A stretch of DNA of 64,000 nt, taken from positions 1 through 64,000 of IMG/VR virus record IMGVR_UViG_3300036770_000877. One strand, 5' to 3'. This stretch comes from a virus. Below are positions 1 through 7,462 of this stretch, piece after piece (position 1 is the first letter of the stretch; every line of letters begins with the position of its first letter). A program made the translations under genes and the position numbers. Under the pieces are notes generated by a model that was not told the DNA's origin, did no database searches, and saw only the letters and a program-made list of their open reading frames with translations.

Positions 1-613
1 TTGAAGTCCAATGAGATGGGACAGTAATAGTTCCAGTAAACTTAACTATAAAATCCTCATACCTACCACACACTGGTGGCTGCATTGAATTTGAATTCCA
101 TACTCCACTACATATAACTGCGTCTGGAATTGCTACCCCTCCAAATCCCCTTGTGAGGTAGTAGACTGTATATTGTAATCCTGAGCTACCAGAATTTTGA
201 ACTGCTGATTGTGTTGTTTGAACATTTAGGTTGGCTATGTCCAGGTCATCTTGTGCATCATTTTTATCTTGCAATGCTGTTGCTACTATGGGTGTTTGAC
301 TATCTACTGCTGATTGTGCTGCATCCTTTTCTTGTAATGCTGTGGCTTCTGCTGTTACTGCTGCATCATATTGCATGTCTGCTGTATCTTTAGCCAGCTT
401 TGCAGCTACTGCAGCATCATACTTGCTCTCTGCAATATCAATTAATTCTTGAGTTTCTACCTTATCTGAAAGGTTATTTATCTTGGAATTTAGATCCGCA
501 ATTTCTTGCGCCGCTACAGAAATAGGGTCATCGGCACTGGCTTCTCCCATAAAAAGCCAGCCAAAAGCCAGAAAACACGCTAGTGTTATGCGGTATAGTC
601 TATTAATTTCCAA
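1..613 (-). CDS. Secreted coiled-coil protein with signal peptide (C-terminus beyond window)
   Basis: The reading frame runs off the low-coordinate edge, so only the first 204 residues are present. I start it at TTG (613), which gives a textbook export signal: a short basic N-region, a hydrophobic core of about 14 residues and a cleavage site ending in ASA before DDP (about residue 27). The next in-frame start is an ATG at 550, which would remove most of this signal. Residues 30-125 are Ala/Gln/Asp-rich with heptad-like spacing (coiled coil). From about 130 the sequence changes to a beta-type domain with Cys residues and an FTG-x-I-x-VP pattern reminiscent of the start of PA14-like sugar-binding domains. 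A Sec-exported phage protein may act on the host surface or be a lysis accessory. Function is not established. GGGAG lies almost against the TTG, so the exact start is uncertain. Confidence 0.7.
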   Translation of the reverse strand, partial: MEINRLYRITLACFLAFGWLFMGEASADDPISVAAQEIADLNSKINNLSDKVETQELIDIAESKYDAAVAAKLAKDTADMQYDAAVTAEATALQEKDAAQSAVDSQTPIVATALQDKNDAQDDLDIANLNVQTTQSAVQNSGSSGLQYTVYYLTRGFGGVAIPDAVICSGVWNSNSMQPPVCGRYEDFIVKFTGTITVPSHWTS

Positions 614-620
614 TCTCCCA

Positions 621-648
621 TGTCAGAATGTCTGACAATTTAATTATA
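621..648 (-). promoter_or_regulatory. Promoter -10 box with overlapping 17-bp perfect palindrome
   Basis: On the minus strand TATAAT lies at 648-643. Five bases later comes TGTCAGA-CAT-TCTGACA (637-621), a perfect 7-bp inverted repeat just before the GGGAG of the secreted-protein gene. The -35 region is weak. The palindrome sits where the transcription start would be, so it could be an operator or a 5' hairpin of the mRNA. There is no U-tract, so it does not look like a terminator. Confidence 0.5.
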
Positions 649-662
649 CAGGAGAATGAATA

Positions 663-2456
663 CTAAATAACTTCCATATTCTCTAGAGCCTCAGCTAATT
701 CCTGCGGCATTCTTCTAGGTGGCCTAATTAAATTATCAATTCTATTTTTTTCTTCTTCAAGATAGTTGTCTCTTACTAATTCACCGTAAGTATGTATCTC
801 AACTTCCCTGTTTTTCTCCCGCTTTGAATGAACAATAGCATTATAAATTGATCCACAAACAGCATCCGCCAAGTCTTTGGATCCTTTTCTAGGGTGGTCA
901 ACCTTATCTCTCATAATACGAAGTTGTAGCAATTCATCAATAAGTAAGTCAATTCGTGGACCCTTAACTCTTTCTTCCGCCACTATCATCGCCATATCTT
1001 CATAGTGCTTCTTAGCAACAGATAGCAACTCTGTGTTCATTCCATATCCTCGCAACTGTTGCATCATGTCATGTGAGTTCCAACGGTCAAATGTGGTTAG
1101 CTTTATATTGAATCCACGTTGTCTTAAAGAAAGTATGTAGTCTTTAACATCAGTAAAGTCTACGCTTTTTGATGCAGTAGGTGTCCAAAATCTTACTGCA
1201 TCTACTACAACTACAGGTGCCGACTGAGCGTACTCATTTCCTACTTTCATGTTTACCCACTTCTCAACATGAGCCAAAGATACTGCACAATGGTCATGCT
1301 TTTGTGCAAGGTCTACGTGTATAAAATATTCCTTGTCATCTATTGGCTTAAACCATTCTGCAAACCTGCCAGATGAATCTACAGCTAGGTTGGGGTTATT
1401 AAATCCTGTTTCTATCTTTTCTCTAGACTTAAAGAAAGCGTCTACTGCATCTGGGGGCATGCAAGCATATCTAGATAAAGAGTCTTCTGGGCTCTTATAA
1501 AAGTCAATTTTAAAATCTTCTATGGTTCTTGTAGGGTTAATCTCCCATGTAGGTCTTTTCAATGCAAATACCTTGGGAACTTTATATGCAACTATGTGGT
1601 CTTCTTCCCACTGGATGCTAAACTTATTTCCTGGCTCTTCTTCTGGAAGGTCTGGGTTTAATATAAACTCATGTGTTTTTATTACCGTCTCTTTACTTGC
1701 GATAGACTCTTCATACTTCTGCTGAATAAAGTCATTCTTAAAACGGGGAAATGAGAGTAGGATTAGCTTACCAAAGTCTGGGAAACGTGATGTAAGAGAT
1801 GCACGGTACATATCATAGATAGACTGAGCAGTCTTAGCTTGATCGTGTCCCGTTGTATTTTCTAGGGCGAAGCCTGAAATCTCATCGAGAACAACTACAA
1901 TTACGTTATAACCTTCCCAGGCTTCTCTTTCTGAGTGGCCTGAGTGAACTGTAATACTCTTATCAAATTCAATAGATCCAGCTTTAGGATTATACTTACC
2001 AACAAACCATGGCGACTTTTCAATTCTTTGCTTAAATCCCTTAAAGAAAACGTTGTTAGCCTGCTGTGCGTTAATAGCAATATTAAGAATGTCTATAGCA
2101 TCTCCAGGTGGTTTTCCATAATATACCGCTGGATCCTTTAGACATAGGAGAAGATATGTAATATATGCTGCTGCAATTGTTGATGTATAGTCCTTACCAG
2201 AACCTTTACCTAATTGAAAGATAACTTCATTACAAGTTTGCTTCCATCTTTTTTCACCCTCTTCTTCACCCAACCACCTTATCAATGTATCTTTTTTATA
2301 CACCTGAGTCATTGCTTTGATCATGGTGTATTGATATGTAGATAGTGGTGGCAAACCAAGATAGTTTGTAGATGTAACAAACTCTTCAATAGTTACTGGC
2401 TGTTCTTCAAACTCATCGCCGTCTAGTACATCTAAAAAATCTTTAAAGTCAGCCAT
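663..2456 (-). CDS. terL: Terminase large subunit
   Basis: This is the motor ATPase and nuclease that packages phage DNA through the portal. The 597-residue protein has a Walker A loop GKGSGKD at 83-89, a Walker B strand VVVLDE at 187-192, and a C-terminal RNase H-like nuclease whose acidic residues appear as D382 (HVDLAQ), D457 (TFDRW) and D531 (LADAV). Length and domain order fit the family. It overlaps the end of the preceding gene by 8 nt, as expected for a small/large terminase pair. Unlike in most siphoviruses it is not next to portal, which lies about 38 kb away; it closes the replication module instead. Confidence 0.95.
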   Translation of the reverse strand: MADFKDFLDVLDGDEFEEQPVTIEEFVTSTNYLGLPPLSTYQYTMIKAMTQVYKKDTLIRWLGEEEGEKRWKQTCNEVIFQLGKGSGKDYTSTIAAAYITYLLLCLKDPAVYYGKPPGDAIDILNIAINAQQANNVFFKGFKQRIEKSPWFVGKYNPKAGSIEFDKSITVHSGHSEREAWEGYNVIVVVLDEISGFALENTTGHDQAKTAQSIYDMYRASLTSRFPDFGKLILLSFPRFKNDFIQQKYEESIASKETVIKTHEFILNPDLPEEEPGNKFSIQWEEDHIVAYKVPKVFALKRPTWEINPTRTIEDFKIDFYKSPEDSLSRYACMPPDAVDAFFKSREKIETGFNNPNLAVDSSGRFAEWFKPIDDKEYFIHVDLAQKHDHCAVSLAHVEKWVNMKVGNEYAQSAPVVVVDAVRFWTPTASKSVDFTDVKDYILSLRQRGFNIKLTTFDRWNSHDMMQQLRGYGMNTELLSVAKKHYEDMAMIVAEERVKGPRIDLLIDELLQLRIMRDKVDHPRKGSKDLADAVCGSIYNAIVHSKREKNREVEIHTYGELVRDNYLEEEKNRIDNLIRPPRRMPQELAEALENMEVI

Positions 2457-2976
2457 TGTTTACTTGAACAACCTCGACTGGCTCTACTACGCCAGATATG
2501 CGAGAAAGTCTTTGCTTAACTTCTCTCTGACACTTGTCACACTTAGATGTAACATCACGAAGAATTCCCATTAAAACTTCTTGCTTTTCTTCTGCTTCAG
2601 CAATTCTAGAGCCCATTTCTGTATTGTCAAGGAGTCCTGCCTTCTGCAGCATCTCCATCTGCTTACCTTGTATTTCAGCTACAAGCTTGATGGCTCCTAC
2701 TTTGGTCCTATAGTCTGCGGCTAAATCTGCTTGCTCTACTGTCTCCCACGCTTTATTTATAAGCATGCTGTAATGTTGATCTGATGCAGTTAATGCTTCT
2801 CTTGCACGTTCCTGAATAGTCTTATCATTTTGTGCGTAAGACTTCCACTCTTCTAAAGTTCTTACAACATCAGCTCTCTTTAGTTCGAGCTCTTTAGCTA
2901 TCTGGGCTGGGTTATAACCCTTTAAGCTCATCTCTACAACCTTGTTCATCTGGTCAAAAGGTTTTTCTAGTTCCAT
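2449..2976 (-). CDS. Probable terminase small subunit
   Basis: The 175-residue protein has an N-terminal helix-turn-helix-like segment at about 15-45 (SLKGYNPAQIAKEL...), then long charged helices, and a single Cys pair CDKC near 143-146. HTH followed by oligomerising helices is the usual build of small terminases, which bind the packaging site and regulate TerL. The call rests on this architecture plus the 8-nt overlap with terL; I recognise no specific family signature. A GGGAG Shine-Dalgarno precedes the ATG. An alternative is a generic HTH regulator. Confidence 0.65.
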   Translation of the reverse strand: MELEKPFDQMNKVVEMSLKGYNPAQIAKELELKRADVVRTLEEWKSYAQNDKTIQERAREALTASDQHYSMLINKAWETVEQADLAADYRTKVGAIKLVAEIQGKQMEMLQKAGLLDNTEMGSRIAEAEEKQEVLMGILRDVTSKCDKCQREVKQRLSRISGVVEPVEVVQVNNG

Positions 2977-3161
2977 TATTTACTCCCGTGATCTGTCTTA
3001 TAAAATCCAGAACCTTTAAATTGAATTCCAGGAACTCCATATACTCTTTTCATAGTGTCGCCACATTGCTCACACTCTACTGGTGTTTCTGGATCTTTAA
3101 ATCCACGAACAACATCTTTTATATTTTTGCAAGTTTGGCAAATATATTCATATGTTGGCAT
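2976..3161 (-). CDS. FmdB-type zinc ribbon protein
   Basis: A 61-residue protein beginning MPTYEYIC with two CxxC knuckles (C8/C11 and C30/C33), then GSGFYKTD near the C-terminus. This combination is characteristic of the FmdB/CxxC-CxxC putative regulatory family, known across bacteria and common in actinobacterial phages without a defined role. It follows a second, related ribbon gene through a TAATG stop/start overlap, so the two are translationally coupled. Confidence 0.85.
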   Translation of the reverse strand: MPTYEYICQTCKNIKDVVRGFKDPETPVECEQCGDTMKRVYGVPGIQFKGSGFYKTDHGSK

Positions 3162-3412
3162 TAATCTGGCCTCACATCCCAGTTTTCATAATGTTCTTTC
3201 CAGGTATCTGTTTCATAAAAGTCCATCTGACTTGAAATAAAATCATCACCCTCTGGCAATCTTTTCTGAGTACGAGTACCCTGAATACCATACCACCTAA
3301 CAAGCTTTTCTCCGCAGGTGTCGCAGTTGTATCCTGGATCTTCTTCCTTTATACTTCTAAAATGAGTATATTGCACTTTACATTTCTTACACTCATATTG
3401 ATAAGATGGCAT
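3161..3412 (-). CDS. FmdB-like zinc ribbon protein, divergent paralogue
   Basis: An 83-residue protein starting MPSYQYEC with C8/C11 and C30/C33 in exactly the same spacing as its downstream neighbour, pointing to a tandem duplication. It lacks the GSGFYKTD ending and instead has a basic linker (GTRTQKRLP) and an acidic, aromatic tail. It probably binds DNA or protein. The start overlaps the 3' end of the kinase gene by 20 nt. Confidence 0.75.
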   Translation of the reverse strand: MPSYQYECKKCKVQYTHFRSIKEEDPGYNCDTCGEKLVRWYGIQGTRTQKRLPEGDDFISSQMDFYETDTWKEHYENWDVRPD

Positions 3413-3947
3413 TATAACTCCTCATAACAGAAAAAATTTCTTTTTCTAAATCCTGTATGCTAGACTCATTAGATATCACTCTATCAAATTTGTACTCGTC
3501 CATTGCAGATTCAGATGCATGGGCATTAATAGGCTTATTATCATTTCTATTAATTCTCCAAACTTCCCCGCCATTTGCCTTAATAAAGTTAGCTTCATTT
3601 GGAAATCTTACATCTGTAATAACAAAATTCTTATATATCTCTTCTTCTTTAATTTGCTTGAATACTTGCTTTACCCAGAAGTCTTCTCCAAACATTTCTC
3701 TTCCAACTTCTGTGCCAAATACCTGAAGAAGTCTACGAACCTCTGTATTGGCTTTTGTTGGCTCCCAGCCAATCTCTCTTACGCTTCCAGAAATTCTTTG
3801 ACCATTACTAAGGATAGGGTCAAGTTTAATTATTGCTTTCCTAATATTATCTGCAAACGCAAGTCTCTTAAACCCATAATTCATTATTAATATTTCTGCA
3901 ATTGTATCTTTACCCGAACGGGCATAGCCACTAAGTCCAATAATCAT
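3393..3947 (-). CDS. Deoxynucleoside monophosphate kinase-like P-loop kinase
   Basis: The 184-residue protein opens with MIIGLSGYARSGKDT, a P-loop whose Asp after the Lys is typical of phage dNMP kinases of the T4 gene 1 type and of dephospho-CoA kinase-like folds. DVRFPNEA at about 116-123 matches the conserved DVRFxNE motif of phage dNMP kinases. It would convert dNMPs to dNDPs, feeding precursors released from host DNA into phage replication. It is coupled to the methyltransferase gene by an ATGA overlap (3947/3944). Confidence 0.8.
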   Translation of the reverse strand: MIIGLSGYARSGKDTIAEILIMNYGFKRLAFADNIRKAIIKLDPILSNGQRISGSVREIGWEPTKANTEVRRLLQVFGTEVGREMFGEDFWVKQVFKQIKEEEIYKNFVITDVRFPNEANFIKANGGEVWRINRNDNKPINAHASESAMDEYKFDRVISNESSIQDLEKEIFSVMRSYNAILSI

Positions 3948-4762
3948 TTCTTATCCTTTACCAATGTCAGGTGAACACTAGTCCACTTATATGTTCCATT
4001 ATCTAATTTAATATGTGGATGAGCAACCTTCTGATATTCTCTATCATGGATTGATCTTTCAAAGTCTATGAACTCCGTATCATCTATATCTTCGTCCAGA
4101 TAATCTACACAAGTCCATTCTATACCATCAAGCCACACTTTGTCTAGTCGATTTTTATCAAATAGCTGGACATTTGCAAACCCGTCGCCTTCTCCAGATA
4201 TCTTATATTCTGTAGAAATTGCTGCTACCCCTCCTGGCTTTAACACACGATAGGCTTCCTCGATTGCCTTTCTGATAGCTTTCTCATCGCCAAAATGCTC
4301 TAAGGAACTGCAACTAAATACTGCATCAAAAGAGTTGTCTTCATAGGGAAGGTCTGTTCCATCAACATGTTGCCATACCACACGCTTATGATTGTAGTTA
4401 TTGCTCATGTAAGGCCTAGCATCTACTAATAATTCTTTCTCGTACCAGTGTTGCCAAGATCCACCGTCAAGGTAGATGTCGGTTGCAAATACACGCTTTG
4501 CCACATTAGAAAGCATAGATATTGTTTCTTCTTTAGCAACACCAATGCCCAAAATTTCTGCATCTGGGTTAGACGTAATGCCCATCTTTTCAAATGAGAC
4601 CATAGCCATAGCTATCTCCCAAGTCTTTCTATTCTTGAGCTCGACTCCATCCATGGCTTGCGGGAACTGCTTTGTTCCTAAATAATTATACTTCTCACAC
4701 ACAGACTTAAAGAACGGATCATCAAAGTCTTTTATATTAGCAACCTTGCTAAGCTTTATCAT
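3944..4762 (-). CDS. SAM-dependent methyltransferase, class I
   Basis: A 272-residue Rossmann methyltransferase. Motif I is degenerate (EILGIGVAKEE, about 69-79). Acidic motif II is ATDIYLDGG, post-I is DNSFDAVFSCSSLEHFG, and motif III is RVLKPGGVAAISTEY. These match the Methyltransf_11 type that acts on small molecules, lipids or sugars more than on DNA; no DNA-methylase catalytic motif such as DPPY is present. Substrate unknown. Its start overlaps the stop of the small HTH gene (ATGA). It could modify a surface glycan or a nucleotide. Confidence 0.8.
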   Translation of the reverse strand: MIKLSKVANIKDFDDPFFKSVCEKYNYLGTKQFPQAMDGVELKNRKTWEIAMAMVSFEKMGITSNPDAEILGIGVAKEETISMLSNVAKRVFATDIYLDGGSWQHWYEKELLVDARPYMSNNYNHKRVVWQHVDGTDLPYEDNSFDAVFSCSSLEHFGDEKAIRKAIEEAYRVLKPGGVAAISTEYKISGEGDGFANVQLFDKNRLDKVWLDGIEWTCVDYLDEDIDDTEFIDFERSIHDREYQKVAHPHIKLDNGTYKWTSVHLTLVKDKK

Positions 4763-4914
4763 AGTTTCCTCTGGTTTTTAATAAGGCCATACTTTTCAAG
4801 GTATCTCTGGATTGTCATATGGCTACATCCAGCCTCTTTAGCAATTTCAATAATGGTTTTTCTTTGGACTACATATCTTCTATATAGCCAATCTTTAGAT
4901 TCGTATAGTTTCAT
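4759..4914 (-). CDS. Small helix-turn-helix protein
   Basis: A 51-residue ORF starting MKLYESKDWL. It is essentially one HTH unit: KTIIEIAKEAGCSHMTIQRY (about 19-38) reads as a resolvase/homeodomain-like HTH with the Gly of the turn and a recognition helix. ATGA overlaps at both ends (4914/4911 with the RuvC-like gene, 4762/4759 with the methyltransferase gene) are strong evidence that it is translated. Likely a DNA-binding regulator or a small accessory of the resolvase. Confidence 0.8.
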   Translation of the reverse strand: MKLYESKDWLYRRYVVQRKTIIEIAKEAGCSHMTIQRYLEKYGLIKNQRKL

Positions 4915-5477
4915 CGTGATGTTAGGTTATTGTAGGCATAGTAGGCGATACCAATTGCATCCCCCACATCATTATCTTCTAGATGAATGTTAAACTTATC
5001 ATTCACAAAGTCTAATGTCCTCTGTTTCCTAGTCTCCCTTATTTTATTTGAATACCAAGTATCTGACTTACCTGGAAATTCTAGTCTAAGCTTAGCTTTA
5101 TCTTCTTTCTTAAATGTTTTATTACCAATATAGTTTTGCCATGTAGTAGGTATTACGGTCACCACCTTAGTCCCGTCGTTCATAAGCTGGCTAATAATTG
5201 ATCCATAAACATAAGACAATTTAATTACAACATCTGGTGACTGCACAAATACAGCTCCTTCAATTGCAATATAGTCTGACCTTAAATGCTTCTTCATAGC
5301 CATTACCTTTTTACGGGCATCATAAATTTTTTCATAAATATCATTACCACGAATGTCTATCTTTCCATGCATAGCAAGCTTTCCATCATCAATGATAGCA
5401 AATGCTACAGAGTTTGTAGAAGCATCTATACCAATTACCCTGTGTGCTTTAGGCTTGATTAGATCCGCTAATCCCAT
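4911..5477 (-). CDS. RuvC-like Holliday junction resolvase
   Basis: The 188-residue protein has an RNase H-fold RuvC layout: VIGIDASTNS with D18, YIAIEGA with E73, and DNDVGDAIGIAYYA with D170 and D173, supplying the four acidic metal ligands. PTTWQNYIG between them corresponds to the Pro-x-x-Trp region common in phage RuvC-like enzymes. Role: cleaving Holliday and other branched junctions so that replicated DNA can be packaged. GGAG stands 8 nt before the ATG. It overlaps the zinc-finger gene by 29 nt. Confidence 0.88.
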   Translation of the reverse strand: MGLADLIKPKAHRVIGIDASTNSVAFAIIDDGKLAMHGKIDIRGNDIYEKIYDARKKVMAMKKHLRSDYIAIEGAVFVQSPDVVIKLSYVYGSIISQLMNDGTKVVTVIPTTWQNYIGNKTFKKEDKAKLRLEFPGKSDTWYSNKIRETRKQRTLDFVNDKFNIHLEDNDVGDAIGIAYYAYNNLTSR

Positions 5478-5763
5478 TTAACATCTCCAGCAACTCTTTA
5501 CGCTGCTTATCCTCATCATTCTTATCGCATGTAACACATACGGTCCCATAGTTATATCTACTTAGCTTAGTCTTGCATATAGCACAATGTCTAACTGATC
5601 CAAGCTTGATGGCTCTTCTCTCGTAGTACCGCTCCATTGTTCTTTTGTTTGTCGCAAGCCTGCAACATTCATCTGAGCAATACTTTTGATTATGTGTAGC
5701 CTTTACAAACTCCTGATTACACTCATCGTAGGCACATATTAAAGTTTCAGGACTGGTATTAAT
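5449..5763 (-). CDS. Double zinc-finger protein, probable ATT start
   Basis: From the first ATG (5637) this would be only 62 residues, with one CxxC/CxxC ribbon (C60/C63 and C76/C79 in full-length numbering). The frame stays open for 42 codons upstream and encodes another Cys cluster, C10, C15, C29, C33 and C34 (ICAYDEC, HNQKYCSDECC), a pattern expected of a real zinc finger. No ATG, GTG or TTG exists in that extension. The best start is ATT at 5763, about 10 nt after a GGAGG inside the end of the Cas4-like gene. Likely a DNA-binding protein. The coding extension is well supported; the exact start codon is inferred. Confidence 0.65.
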   Translation of the reverse strand: MNTSPETLICAYDECNQEFVKATHNQKYCSDECCRLATNKRTMERYYERRAIKLGSVRHCAICKTKLSRYNYGTVCVTCDKNDEDKQRKELLEMLNGISGSNQA

Positions 5764-6506
5764 TTTTCAGTATCCTCCATATCAAAACATGTATTTTTGA
5801 CTGGGCAATCCTGACAGATCTTATTATTCTTTCTAAATGGCCTAGCTGGTAGATCTCTATCCTCCCAAGCCTTGCGTGTCTCACGCATCCAGTCATAACA
5901 CATATCAAGAAATTCTCTATTTGCAGCATTCATCTTTACTGGAATAACTAGCATCTGCTGGTTATCCTTGTTCTCATAGAGCAAGAATCCCTCTTCAGCC
6001 CCTCGCACATCCATGTAAATTAGGATCTGAAGTCTATGGTTATCTGAAGGCTTCATTGAGTTCTGTCTAAATAAGAATGCGTTGTCGCTGGTAGTCTTAA
6101 TTTCTCCAACTACTTCCTGACCTTCCCAATCTAGAATTACGTCAGCAAATCCCTTGATCGGTGGATCTTCTTTAACAATCTCTTGCTCAATAAACTTGAC
6201 TGTTCCTGTAGACTTAAATATCTCCTGAATTCTTTCATGTGCTGCAGTTCCGTTAGACATGTTAGCAATTGCTATAGCATCAAATGAATTAATAAACTCA
6301 GTTCCATCAAATGCAATGTACCAGTATCTTGCACAGTTTCCGTGCCCATATCCAATAGTAGAAGGAGAAAACGTAGTCTTCTTCATGAATTTTGGATTAT
6401 TGCTGCTACCAATATACCCATCTGTTAACATTTTTGCTAACTTCTCTGGGTCAAAATTTCCTGTGTTCTTCTTAAACTTTAAATTACTTACTAAATCTCT
6501 AGCCAT
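5739..6506 (-). CDS. Cas4/RecB-like PD-(D/E)XK exonuclease
   Basis: A 255-residue nuclease. Catalytic residues: H90 (GTAAHERIQ), D122 (GFADVIL), E135 and K137 (GEIKTT), and Q160 (RLQILIY). Four cysteines, C58 near the N-terminus and C231, C234, C240 near the C-terminus, match the 4Fe-4S cluster of Cas4/AddB-type nucleases. There is no cas1, cas2 or array nearby, so this is the stand-alone phage form, likely trimming DNA ends for RecA-mediated recombination or degrading host DNA. Its ATG at 6506 directly abuts the stop of the preceding gene. Confidence 0.88.
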   Translation of the reverse strand: MARDLVSNLKFKKNTGNFDPEKLAKMLTDGYIGSSNNPKFMKKTTFSPSTIGYGHGNCARYWYIAFDGTEFINSFDAIAIANMSNGTAAHERIQEIFKSTGTVKFIEQEIVKEDPPIKGFADVILDWEGQEVVGEIKTTSDNAFLFRQNSMKPSDNHRLQILIYMDVRGAEEGFLLYENKDNQQMLVIPVKMNAANREFLDMCYDWMRETRKAWEDRDLPARPFRKNNKICQDCPVKNTCFDMEDTEKLIPVLKL

Positions 6507-6820
6507 TATTTAACACCATATTTAAGAGCGGCTACAAGCTTGTCGATAGAATCGGCAACCGTGTAATACACGTTCTTCTTTTTGCTGGCGACTTCTCCTT
6601 TTTCCATAGTTGTATAATATCTAGCCAATATAGAAAGCTTGGCTGATATTGCCTGCAACTTAATTATTAGCACCGATGCCGCTGCTGGCGGAATATCTGG
6701 TTTTGTTACTACCTTAATTATAGCATCTAAAGCAGCGTCTAGTTCTGGGTCCTTCATAAACTCTTTTAGATCATTAAACTCAGTTACTTCGCTAATCTTT
6801 TCTAGTATGTTCTCGCTCAT
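6506..6820 (-). CDS. Conserved hypothetical helical protein
   Basis: A longer in-frame start exists at 6856, but I start at the ATG at 6820 (MSENILEKI): it follows an AGAGGATG Shine-Dalgarno-like stretch and overlaps the XapX stop by ATGA. The resulting 104-residue protein is predicted to be all-helical and acidic at the N-terminus, with a Pro-Ala turn (PDIPPAAAS) and a basic patch (ASKKKNVYY). No family is recognised. Its place between RecA, RuvC and Cas4-like genes suggests an accessory role in recombination or replication. Confidence 0.7.
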   Translation of the reverse strand: MSENILEKISEVTEFNDLKEFMKDPELDAALDAIIKVVTKPDIPPAAASVLIIKLQAISAKLSILARYYTTMEKGEVASKKKNVYYTVADSIDKLVAALKYGVK

Positions 6821-6975
6821 GCAAACATCCTCTGCACAATAGCGTATCCTATCCAAAGACCTACAATACCCATTAGACCAGCAAATACTGGTGGTGCTGG
6901 GATAGGAAGTTTGAATATACTAAACACTCCTCCAACTACGATACCCGTTACGGTTGTTAAGATTAATTCTCTCAT
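6817..6975 (-). CDS. XapX-domain small membrane protein
   Basis: A 52-residue ORF with two hydrophobic segments (about 4-22 and 28-48) separated by KLPIPAPPVFAG. The LPxPAPP turn followed by a Gly-rich second helix (GIVGLWIGY) is the signature of the XapX/DUF1427 family of mini membrane proteins, whose function is unknown. ATGA overlaps on both sides (6975/6972 and 6820/6817) show it is translated within the operon. It is an odd resident of a DNA-metabolism cluster. Confidence 0.85.
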   Translation of the reverse strand: MRELILTTVTGIVVGGVFSIFKLPIPAPPVFAGLMGIVGLWIGYAIVQRMFA

Positions 6976-7277
6976 TTGTGATTGTCCTCCCAATATGTTA
7001 TGAGTTCTTCAAGCATGGCCCACTCTACTATTCCTAGCCTAACCTTAGAATCTTCTCCAATAATAATCTTTAGGCATGGGTGCATGTTTCTATTTACTGC
7101 AAATGTATCTGTGCATATCTTTGCCCAGATATCTTTATTTAATGTGAAAGAAGATTTAGCTTCTTTATAATCTACTACAAATGAGTACCACTTGGCATCG
7201 CCTTTCTGGTACTTTCCCCGCCCAGAATTTTTCTGTGCTTTTGCCCCATCTCTTTTTATCTCTCCACGCTCAGACAT
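6972..7277 (-). CDS. Hypothetical protein
   Basis: The frame is open from 7319, but the ATG at 7277 (MSERGEIKRD) follows GCGAGGATGTA and shares TAATG with the stop of the upstream zinc protein, so I prefer it (101 residues). The N-terminus is basic and disordered (KRDGAKAQKNSGRGKYQKG); residues 30-101 look like a compact alpha/beta fold ending in acidic and aromatic residues. No family recognised. Its location beside recA suggests a nucleic-acid-related role, which is inference only. Confidence 0.7.
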   Translation of the reverse strand: MSERGEIKRDGAKAQKNSGRGKYQKGDAKWYSFVVDYKEAKSSFTLNKDIWAKICTDTFAVNRNMHPCLKIIIGEDSKVRLGIVEWAMLEELITYWEDNHK

Positions 7278-7462
7278 TACATCCTCGCTTTCGAAGTATG
7301 ATCTTGAGAACACTTCCATTCTAGCTCGCCAGTTCTTTCATCCCAAAAAGCTTTTTTGACAACCTCGTCACAATCATTACAACTAAAAGACCCATCTACG
7401 GAAACTTTATATGCTGCTCCAGATGGATTCTTTTTTAGCATAAAGTCCTCAAGCCTTGGCAT
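7277..7462 (-). CDS. Small zinc-binding protein
   Basis: A 61-residue protein with C28/C31 (SCNDCDE) and C51/H55 (KCSQDH), a plausible CCCH zinc site on a small beta-ribbon, preceded by a basic N-terminus. It overlaps the 3' end of recA by 14 nt. One of at least six stand-alone zinc-ribbon genes in the window. Function unknown. Confidence 0.7.
   Translation of the reverse strand: MPRLEDFMLKKNPSGAAYKVSVDGSFSCNDCDEVVKKAFWDERTGELEWKCSQDHTSKARM

Noticed and set aside
5739-6506. Possible CRISPR-Cas association of the Cas4-like nuclease
   Set aside because: No cas1, cas2, effector or repeat array is present in the window; stand-alone Cas4-like exonucleases are common in phages.
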